DNA from: Oidiodendron maius Zn
Lineage: Eukaryota; Ascomycota; Leotiomycetes; Myxotrichaceae
Assembly: GCA_000827325.1 (NCBI GenBank)
Contig: KN832876.1
Coordinates: 1 to 64,000 of the forward strand
DNA: 64,000 nt
Direction: 5' to 3'
The notes below the pieces were generated by a model. It ran no database searches. It was not told where the DNA came from and saw nothing but the letters and a program-made list of their open reading frames with translations. Of the stretch, positions 22,459 through 32,610 are shown one piece after another; the first letter of the stretch is position 1, and the number at the start of each line of letters is the position of its first letter. A program made the translations under genes and the position numbers.

Positions 22459-24080
22459 TCATTCCGACTTGCTCTTCTTCTTCTTCTTCTTCTCGCCAAC
22501 CTCCACGCCACCGTTGACATCGCTGTGTTTCCTCTTCTTCTTATGTTCCTTCCCTTCCTTGTTATTCTTATCCTTTTTCTCCTTCTTCTCTTTGTGTTTC
22601 TTCTCAGGCTTGGAAGTCTCCTCCTCATCGCCATTTGCTACCTGGATGTCACCGAGGACTGCGTCCATGGCGGATTTCTATATTTATGTTAGACCAATAA
22701 ACAATTTCAGAGCATCCGGGTTTCGGTTGCTTACCATGGCAGCCTCATTCTTTGTTGGTGCAGCGCCCGTGGCGTAGAACTCTAATCTCTCCTCCACTTG
22801 TTGCCTTAAAGCCAGTCCGAATTTCGTAGTTGGCTCTTCTGAGAAGTTGTCGATCCTGCTCGCGATGCTGCACTTGTTGGCCAGGAATCGCGAGATCCGG
22901 CCTTTATTCTTCGCGCCTGCTCGGCCGATAAAGCTGGAGTGGTAGATTAAACCATATTTGGGTGTGTTGCCTTTGGTCTTCAGGGCTCTGAATAAAGCCT
23001 TCTCAGCACCAAGGATTTGGACTGTGGAGGCGGGGTACTTGGAGAGATTGGTAAGGGATCCAGCGTGGGAGATGAGGCGTGCAGCGACAACCTCGCCGAT
23101 CAGCGAGGCCAGGTTAGGTGCCACAATCGACATCTTGTTGACTAGGTATTGGAAGAGTGATCTTCTGTACTCGGCTAGCTTGACGACCCGATTGGCGAAT
23201 GCAGAGACGTTCTCCATATCGGAAACGGAGATATCTTGGCCCATACTGACTCGTGCTGCGTCAATAATAGCTTGTGCAATATCTCCATCATCATTCACAA
23301 TCGCAGCGATATCGTGCAACGACTCATCAGTTAAGCTTTTCTTGTCGCCGATGGCTAGGGCGAGCTTGGCGTATGTGTGGTTGTCGGAGACGATGCGGAC
23401 GAGTTCGGGGAAGTGCCAACCATACCATTCCCGGACGCGCATGGAGAAAGTATTGATAGCCTTGTCGAGATGGTCTAAAGTCGCAATCGCCTGGATAATA
23501 TGGTTGTCGTTCTTTTGGACGGAGAACTTGACTTTGGCACGAGAATATGCGTGGCCAAGACCTAATTGCGCCCTCTCTACATCTCCCTCTTGCAGGCCCT
23601 TCAGCAGCTTGCCTGCATGCAACCGTAATCCTCGTAGCAGGTCTGCGACAACTTCGGACGTCTCTCCCGTCTCGCATTCAACTCCTGCGAAGGAGGCCTT
23701 GATGCTGCCAGCCAAGTTCTTGTCCGACACGCCTAAAACAATCTTCTTCTTCTTTGACGGTTTTGGGAGGTTCAGCTCGAGATTTGACTTCAAGTAGTCG
23801 GATAGGACACCTTCGGAGACAAGGTTAATATTTTCGAGAGCTTCAGCCGCACCTCTGCATTATTGTTAGAGCCGTTCGAGAAGCTCAAGGATCATTAGCT
23901 GTTATCATACCTGTAAGGCGCAAAGTTGACCAGCTTGACCATCTTGCCAAACTTGGCAAGGTCTTGGGCCGCATCTTGAACTTCCTTCAAGCGGTTGCCG
24001 ATGGTATCAGCTTGGTGAGCCACCTGAAAGATTGCGTAGCCCACCGAGCTCTCGTGGAGCAGGTAATCGACGGCGGACAT
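22459..24080 (-). CDS. NOP56: Box C/D snoRNP protein Nop56
   Basis: Three exons: 24080-23911, 23854-22735 and 22677-22459, giving 502 residues (yeast Nop56 has 504). The start [20 protein letters not shown] is the Nop56 type, not the Nop58 type. A coiled coil and the Nop domain follow ([10 protein letters not shown], then [16 protein letters not shown] and [28 protein letters not shown]). The last exon encodes a KKE/D tail rich in lysine. Nop56 is a core protein, with Nop58, fibrillarin and Snu13, of the nucleolar particles that guide 2'-O-methylation of rRNA. A longer upstream open frame exists but the conserved start at 24080 is preferred. A 279-codon open frame on the opposite strand is a shadow. 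Confidence 0.95.
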
Positions 24081-25743
24081 GTCGAGGATTGTCAAGGGAT
24101 TCGTAGGTGTAGAATCGCCTGTCTGTTGGTACAAATATCCTCGTCGGCAGGTAGTGAGCTCGCAGGGAAAATTCACAATTGAGCTTTTTTTTTCGTCGTG
24201 CGATTCGGTGTCGAAGTCTGGCGCTAGCACGGATATGGGCTAGAATTTGATTCACGTGATGCCCCTTCAAGCTTCACTTATCCTTCTTCCAACCTCTCTG
24301 CCCTAATGATAAGGCATCAATAATACTATTTTAAAAGCCCCATAATCCAGGCTGCGAGGCACAGCGTAGCAAATAGGCGGCACGGGATTCGTCCAGCGCA
24401 ACCTTAAGCAAACACAGCCGCCGCCAATTCCAAGTTTAAACAGTTCATGGTTGGAAATAAACGTGTAATGTATCACCAGTGACTTTACTCAGCGGCCTAA
24501 TCCTCCGTCGGGGGGGAGCCGCGCCATGACGACCAAAGAGGTACGGAATCCTCCAAAGCGCAGGGTGCTATTTTTTCCTTCTTCTGGGCCGAAAAGCGAC
24601 GTTGATGCTTCATCGAGAGCTGCGCCTGCCCAAGCCATCCTCCTCGCTAAACGCACAAGCCCCGATACTGTGAGGCTCGCTGCGAGATAAGCTTACACCT
24701 CGTACCTAAGCTCTTCAAGTCTTAAATCCTTCCAGCATGGGCGTGGCCAACCACAGCAGAGCCACCCATGCAGCCCTTCTTGAGACAGACCCCGAGTCGC
24801 GGAGGATCTGAATGAACGTGTACGACGGCTAGGGGGTGGCGTTAAGTTGACCACTCGCAACACAGGGTAGCTTCAATACCAGACCGGCCACCGCAAGAAC
24901 CGTCAGAGTGCTACATACCCGTATACGATTGCACAGAGCATAGCAGAAGATGACGGACAACTCCGAAACCAGGTAAAAGCAGGCAGTGAACCTTCCACGT
25001 CGGGCATAGACACTCTCGGCTGAGGGCCATGCCGCTGGATGTTACGCTCCTCCTGGACAGCGGCCGTATCCCCTCCAGACCTCTCTCGCCCTGTCTACCT
25101 GGCCCAATGCGGAATACGGAGAGCAGAAGCTGCTATTCACGGGTGGTCGCCCAGCAGCATGGCCTGCCGGCCATACCGTCTCTGCGAGTGCTCCGGTACC
25201 TGCCCACCTGCCAAGTGCGCCCGGTGCTCCAAGCGCTCATGGTATCTCTGGCTGTGTATTCCCTCAGGAGCGCTTCCCCCCTAACCCGCGCCTGCGGCTG
25301 TTACTACAGACCCCGAGATCCTCCAGGAACATCTACCTTTAAGCTATTTTCTATCACTTGCATCAATGGCCTCAAAGTGTTGTGCTTTGATCTTGAGAGA
25401 TATAAAGTTGCATCTCTATCCCCCTCAAGTGCATTCTCCATTCAGATCATCAGCTTCATCTTCTCCACATCCTCATCTCATCTCCTCATTCTCCACCCCT
25501 CCTCCCTCCTCCCTTCTCCCTTCTCCCTCCTCTCTCCTCCTTCCTCTCCTCCCTCTTCCACTCTCCACCACCCCGCAACCATCTCCTCAACTCTCTCATC
25601 AACTTCAAACCGCAAGTATCCCCATTTCGCATCTCAGCCCACCTTCAGTCTGTCTGCGTTTCATTTGTGATTTCCTTTTTCGGTTTCCTTTTTCTTTCTT
25701 TCCAATAAGCAGTTTCGAACATTAGACTCACCACAACATCAAC
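24081..25743. promoter_or_regulatory. Divergent intergenic region, NOP56 and the repeat-peptide gene
   Basis: 1.66 kb. Next to NOP56 are a poly-A/T run and a TTCACGTGAT word at about 24250-24259. Next to the secreted-protein gene (25440-25700) the plus strand is strongly CT-rich, typical of highly expressed fungal promoters and leaders. Open frames at 25029-25725 are low-complexity and not supported. Confidence 0.55.
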
Positions 25744-26922
25744 ATGCGTCTTTCACAGGAACAATATGCCGCTGTTGCGGTCTTTTTCCTCGCTAACCCA
25801 ACCCTCGGTGCCCCCATCCCCCAATACGGACGGTAGGCTTCCCCCGCAATCAATCCTTTGGATATTAGGACTGACATTTATACACAGTCCATCATTCGGC
25901 GGATTCGGTGGATATGGCGGTAACCCTCAGAGCTATGCTGGCTATAGCCATCCCCGCAACCTTGCCGCACGAGACCCCAACTGGCAGCAGTTCGAACAGG
26001 GTTTCGAGAAGGGGTTTGACGGTGTCATGAGCGCCGCTGGAAAGATCCTCCCGGCTGTTGCTGCTGTCATGAAGAGAGACGAGGCGATCGCTGAGCTCAT
26101 CGCACGGGACCCCAACTGGCAACAATTCGAACAGGGTTTCAAGAAGGGATTCGACGGTGTCATGAGTGCCGCTGGTACTGTGCTCCCAGCTGTTGCCGCT
26201 GTTATGAAGAGAGACGAACAGCTGGCAGCACGCGACCCTAACTGGCAACAATTCGAACAGGGTTTCAAGAAGGGGTTTGACGGTGTCATGAGCGCCGCTG
26301 GAACGATCCTCCCGGCTGTTGCTGCTGTCATGAAGAGAGACGAACAGCTGGCCGCACGCGACCCTAACTGGCAACAATTCGAACAGGGTTTCAAGAAGGG
26401 ATTCGACGGTGTCATGAGTGCCGCTGGTACTGTGCTCCCGGCTGTTGCCGCTGTTATGAAGAGAGACGCCATACTCGCAGAACTTGTTGCACGGGACCCG
26501 TAAGTTCCTTCATTCCCAATAACCATCATTGTCGCTAATAATGTTACAGAAATGGCTGGAACAACTTCGTGAACGGCGTCGAAACCGTCGGCAAGGATGC
26601 CTGGGGAGCGGTCCAGCAGGTTGCCCCTCTTGTCCCTGACATCGCCAGCATTGCCGAGAAGCTCGCCAGGAGAGAGCCCGAGAGCGGCTGGGACAAGTTC
26701 AAGAACGGTGTCGAGACTGTCGGCAAGGACGCCCTGAAAGTTGGTGAGAAGGTCGCTCCTATTGTTGGCCCTATGCTGTCCTTGGCTGCTCGTGACCCTG
26801 AGAGCGGGTGGGACAAGTTCAAGAACGGTGTCGAGACCGTTGGCAAGGATGCCTGGGGAGCAGTCCAGGAGGTTGCCCCTCTCGTCCCTTCTATTGCCAG
26901 TATCGCTGAGAAGGCTGCGTAA
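25744..26922 (+). CDS. Secreted repeat precursor with Kex2-type sites; cecropin-like repeat units
   Basis: Three exons: 25744-25832, 25888-26499 and 26550-26922, giving 357 residues. Residues 1-23 look like a signal peptide cleaved before PIPQYG, followed by a G/Y-rich segment. Exon 2 holds four A units of 42-45 residues beginning RDPNWQQFEQGF and ending AAVMKR plus a spacer (KR at 92-93, 137-138, 179-180, 221-222). Exon 3 holds three B units of 36-43 residues beginning (E/D)P(E/N).GW and containing FKNGVETVGKDA, a VAP or P hinge and a hydrophobic end; they are separated by RR (274-275) or single R (315). Kex2-like proteases cut after KR, so several peptides are expected. B units share the layout of cecropins: Trp at position 2, an amphipathic first helix with VE.VG, a Pro/Gly hinge and a hydrophobic second helix. 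Net charge of B2 is only weakly positive, and processing and activity are inferred. Confidence 0.85.
25967..26488 (+). repeat. Tandem coding repeat A (126-135 bp, four copies)
   Basis: Units start at about 25967, 26102, 26228 and 26354. Units 2, 3 and 4 start 126 bp apart, while unit 1 is 135 bp because of a longer spacer peptide. Copies are nearly identical in DNA, with alternating unit types (ILPAV in 1 and 3, VLPAV in 2 and 4), which suggests duplication of a two-unit block. Confidence 0.9.
26551..26919 (+). repeat. Tandem coding repeat B (three copies)
   Basis: Three copies of a unit encoding GW..F.NGVETVGKDA followed by a hinge and a hydrophobic end. Copies 1 and 3 share DAWGAVQ(Q/E)VAPLVP; copy 2 is more diverged in its second half. 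Confidence 0.85.
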
Positions 26923-28410
26923 ATGATTAACTCGGATCATTAATCGCCTCCCGCACCTCACCTACTTACCTCCTACCTCACGTCCCGGCTCACCATTCTT
27001 CTGCGGCCTTACGTCTTATCCCTCTTCCTTACGCCTCAATCCTTCATACCTCTACCTCCACCTCCACCTCACTCCTCCAGCTCTTGTCTCTACCTCTACC
27101 TCCGCCTCTACCTCCGCCTCTACCTCCACCTCTACCTCCGCCTCCACCTCACTCCTCTACCTCCACCTCCACCTCACTCCTCCAGCTCTTGTCTCTACCT
27201 CTACCTCCGCCTCTACCTCTACCTCTACCTCTACCTCTACCTCTACCTCTACCTCTACCTTCAACTATACCCCCGGCTCTACTTCCTCCTGAACACACGC
27301 ATACCACCGGTATGAACGTCTCTACCTTTTCTTTTCTTTTCTTCTCATGTCTTCTTCGAATTTTTCGACTGTACAAAAAGGCTTCTTCTTTGTTCATAGC
27401 GATTGGCGCAAGGTGACTAGGGCACGGCGTTTTGGATTGAATCTAGGCCAAAAGGGATTTTTTGTTTTTGAAAGCGAGGAGTTGAGGCGTTCAAAAAAAA
27501 AGTTTTTGCCTTTTCTGTACATTGCATTGCATCTTCCAATACATACCATTTCAACAAATTGTTTCATCTATAATGTGCGAGATCCGTCTTTATGATATAT
27601 CCCATCTCCAATCTAGCTGCTGTGCGAACCCTGTAAAGCGTAGGGAAGTGAGATAGCTGTTGACTCTGGATTTAGACATATAAGAAAATGGGAGAGATAT
27701 TGGGTTCGAACTGGAATGTATTAGGTAGATAGGATCTTTCACACATTGAGGAGATGTCCCTCTTTTATTCTTTTGGCGTTGAATGCAAGGAGGACTATAC
27801 GGCCCGTATATAACACAAGCCTGTACATGGAATTATTCGAGACAGCACCATTGGGATTCTCATAGGTGGTGATCCATAACCCAAGATTTGTGCGTACATA
27901 AATTGCCTAATGACTTTTCAGGTTGTTTTTGCGGTCTTGCATCGTCGCCTTGGGCACTTTATGCCGAACGCGAAACCCTACGCTTTCCCTAGAAATATAC
28001 CCTGAGCAGTTTGACAAGGCAAAGATATCCTTTGTATAGTAGTGATGGTGCTGACGGGTGTCTGTAGGAACGTTATTTATTTAGAACTATCACGTACTGA
28101 AGCATAGCAAATCACGAAGCATAAATTATGCACTGCAAATGAATTGAACAGTATGTTTTCCAAGGGATTTATGTGTCAAAGACAACAGAAGTCTCCATCC
28201 TGACATCTCTCCTGTGTGCAATTACGATGCGAGGCTGCCTCTCTCGAGACATCACGCGAGCAATGAAGACTGAACCAGGGGCAAAACCAAACGCGGTCCT
28301 AGACTACAATTAAGGAAACCCATCTCAATGCTCGCGAAATTCTATGTCCAATCTGTGCCTTCTCTCCTCCTCTCATTGACCTGATAAGGTCTAGGATAGC
28401 GTGAGTTGAT
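26923..28410. other. Intergenic, convergent 3' ends with hexamer repeats
   Basis: 1.5 kb between the repeat-peptide gene and the aspartic protease gene. The first 350 bases carry the CTCTAC/CTCCAC repeat; the rest is AT-richer and featureless. No gene recognised. Confidence 0.55.
27049..27260. repeat. CTCTAC/CTCCAC/CTCCGC hexamer repeat with a 105-bp higher-order copy
   Basis: Imperfect hexamers fill the stretch. A block starting CTCACTCCTCCAGCTCTTG at 27068 recurs at 27173, an offset of 105 bp. The right end is a nearly pure CTCTAC array (27210-27258). It lies in or just beyond the 3' untranslated region of the repeat-peptide gene. Confidence 0.85.
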
Positions 28411-29717
<1,307 letters not shown>

Positions 29718-30475
29718 GATTGCGACGAGTGTGGGAGACTCTCGCTGTCACAGAAATGGAGGAATTTAAGGCCAAGGTCAAGGCCAAGGAATGTTAAAGG
29801 AGAGAAAGAAGGAGCGAGAGGCTGTGGTTGTGGTGGTTGTTGGGAAGAGGAAGACGATGAGACGAAGCTGAAGGGGAGGCGGGTAAGAGGAGAACACCAG
29901 AAGGCACGGGAGCGGGACGAATGATGCGGGCGAAGGAGATCAATGATGACGGCAGCTGGCTGGGAGTGATGGTTACCTGGGGGATGTGGGTGCCTGGGGC
30001 AGGGAAAGTATTGGATTAGTCATATCAGGCATCAAGAAATATACTGCGGCACCGCCTGAGGACAAGCAACCCTCGCCTCGTTACTTGGTGCAATGCTGCG
30101 ACGTGTTGCGGGCCCCTACAGGGAAGGCATTGTGCCGGCGAGGATGGGATCATCAACAGTCACAAGCACAACTTGTTTCACACACACTCTCTCGACTAGC
30201 ACATGCTCTCATAGACAACTCGTGAGAGAGGTTGAACTGTTGCATTCGATGCAGCCTTCTCAAAGGTGGTTGAGCCTTACAGCATGCCAGACCCATGCGT
30301 GTCCCTCCATCTAACTATGCCGAAATCAAAACCAAACATGGCTGCGTTGTTGAAGCGCCAAACAAAGACCCCAAAAGACGTTGATGCTTTTGTCCCACGC
30401 GACTCCCGTACACCGGAAAGGAAATAAATCACAGAGCAAACACTTCGTGCAGCCCAGAGACATCCGCTGGCCACT
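29718..30475. promoter_or_regulatory. Intergenic: protease promoter and SHMT 3' end
   Basis: 0.76 kb upstream of the protease start and downstream of the SHMT stop. No gene recognised. Confidence 0.55.
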
Positions 30476-32073
30476 CTATGCGGCGCGCCAGCCCTCGACG
30501 GGGAGGGGGAAGCTGCCAGCCCAGCTGGCTATCTCCTTGCGCATATCGTTGATCTTGGCCACCTCGCCGCTCGCGACCTTCGCTTTGAAGTCCTTGAGCT
30601 TGTTGTCGCTCTTGGGCAGTGCGCCTTGCACCTCCTTGCAGATCTGGATGCTCTGGTCAATGTAGTCGGCGACCCGCTTGAATGCCTCCTCGCCGAAGCC
30701 ACGGCTGGTCATGGCGGGCGTGCCGATACGAATGCCGCACGGGGTCAGGGCCGACTTGTCCCCGGGAATGGAATTCTTGTTACAGGCGATGTTGACCTGC
30801 TCCAGAACGGCCTCGACACGGGCGCCGTCAAGGGAGTGGGGTCGCAGGTCGAGCAGAACCATATGAGAGTCGGTTCCGTCGGCAACGAGCTTGTAGCCGA
30901 GCTTCTTAAACTCAACCTCGAGGGCCTTGGCATTCTTCACCACTTGCTCCTGGTATTGCTTGAACTCAGGAGTGGTGGCCTGCTTGAGAGCGACAGCCAG
31001 GGCGGTGATGGTGTGATTGTGCGGGCCACCTTGGTGACCGGGGAAGACGGAGAAGTTGATTGGGCCTTCCAAGTCATACAGAATCTCCTTGCCAGACTTT
31101 GGGTCGGTCTTGCGGACTCCTTTGCGGAAGAAGATCATGGCGCCACGAGGGCCACGGAGCGACTTGTGCGTCGTGGTGGTCACAATGTCAGCATGCTCAA
31201 AGGGGCTGGGGATGACACCAGCAGCGATGAGACCAGAGATATGGGCCATATCAACGACAAGGTAGGCGCCGACAAGGTCCGCAATCTTGCGCATGCGAGC
31301 ATAGTCGATGAGCCGGCAGTAGGCGGAGGTACCTGCAACGAGGACCTTAGGTCTGTACATCAAGGCATTTTCTTCCAGTTTGTCATAGTCGATGATACCG
31401 GTCTCAAGATTGACCCGGTATGGGAAGGTTTCGAAGTAGGTGGAGACGGCAGAGATCCTTCATTTTCTATTAGCCCGGATTTCAATTGAGGAGAAGGTTC
31501 ACCCACTTCCTCTGCGGGGTCTGGTAGCCGTGGCTCAAGTGGCCACCATGGGGCAGGTCCAGGCCCATCAATCTATCATGAGGTCGCATGATAGCCTGGT
31601 AGACCTGAAGGTTGGCGGGGCTGCCACTCAAGCACTGGACGTTGACGCCCCATTTGTCGGGATCGCAGTTGAAGGCCTTGAGGGCGCGAGCCTGGCAGGT
31701 CAATTCGATGGAATCAATGTGCTGGTTTCCACCGTAGTATCTGGCACCTGGGTACCCCTCGGAGTATTTGTTGGACATGGGTGACCCCAAGGCATCGAAA
31801 ACGGCACGGGAGGTCACATTCTCGGAGGCGATGAGGATGATGGATTCCCGTTGGCGCTGGATCTCAGCTTTCTAGAAGGAAAGGTTAGAGAAATCTCGCT
31901 TAGAGTGAGACAGGGACAATATCTACCATGATCTCTGCGATCTCCGGATCGGTGTCGAGCAACGAGTCCTCCAACAACTGCCTCGAGTTAGCTAGCCTGA
32001 GTCACAAACCCCGAGAGCTCGGGGGACATACATCCTTGTGGGATTTGGGGAGGGCGTAGGTATCTGCGGCCAT
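30476..32073 (-). CDS. SHM2: Cytosolic serine hydroxymethyltransferase
   Basis: Four exons: 32073-32032, 31977-31927, 31871-31507 and 31457-30476, giving 479 residues. The enzyme uses pyridoxal phosphate to transfer the serine side-chain carbon to tetrahydrofolate, giving glycine and 5,10-methylene-THF. The PLP lysine is in [14 protein letters not shown] (about K251). [26 protein letters not shown] and LLDLRP are also intact. There is no presequence ([14 protein letters not shown]), so this is the cytosolic form. The first two coding exons are only 42 and 51 bp. Intron 1 contains a TGAGTCA box (31998-32004), the site for Gcn4/CpcA-type factors. A 287-codon open frame on the plus strand is a shadow. 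Confidence 0.95.
31998..32004. promoter_or_regulatory. Gcn4/CpcA-type TGAGTCA box in SHMT intron 1
   Basis: A perfect 7-bp TGA(G/C)TCA site lies 70-76 bp inside the gene from the start codon. Amino-acid starvation control of SHMT by such sites is plausible, but one 7-mer can occur by chance. Confidence 0.35.
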
Positions 32074-32610
32074 AATTTCGACGGGAGGCTATCAATAGAG
32101 GCTGGGTTGTAGAGGAGTGAAAGGCGAGGGGAACAAGCCTTATTTTCGTGAGAATTGGAGGATGTAGGAGGGGAAGGAGAGCAGTTCCTCCAGTTCCGTG
32201 GTGATGAATTTTTCGACAAAATGCCCCGCGTAGTCCGATCGGAATGACGCTCACCGCCTTGGGTTCTGCCGCCTCGCTCAATACTCGGGGTATATAATGT
32301 CGCCAGCTCGGAAGCAGAAAAGGAAATATAGTATTTGCAATTTGGGATGATCAAGGGCGCTGATACGATTTATGGTTTGAGATTGCGACTCTCTGTATTA
32401 TTCCGATTGCGTATTACAGCAAGTTCTTGACTGGATGTGGTGGTGGAACCTCGTACATTAGAACACCTCGGAGGTTTAATTGACAGTAAGATATGCAGCT
32501 TCCCGGAGCTGCAATATATGTATGAAAAGTTAGCTATTATACACCTTTGGAGCCACTAGAAAATCCCCTGAAAAAGACCAAGACCGGGAAACGCCCCACA
32601 AATTCCAGAA
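32074..32610. promoter_or_regulatory. Intergenic: SHMT promoter and MSH2 3' end
   Basis: 0.54 kb. Open frames near 32000-32350 on the minus strand overlap the SHMT start and look random. No other gene seen. Confidence 0.55.

Noticed and set aside
22958-23797. 279-codon open frame on plus, opposite NOP56
   Set aside because: Shadow of the conserved Nop domain on the other strand; no family likeness.
25029-25725. 213-codon frame upstream of the repeat-peptide gene
   Set aside because: The second half is a CT-rich tract typical of a promoter/leader. No domain.
25942-26961. 339-codon minus-strand frame over the repeat-peptide gene
   Set aside because: Mirrors the tandem repeats; the plus strand has signal peptide, introns and processing sites, the minus strand has none.
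30626-31489. 287-codon open frame on plus, opposite SHMT
   Set aside because: Shadow of the SHMT coding exons; composition is rich in G, V and D as expected of an antisense frame.
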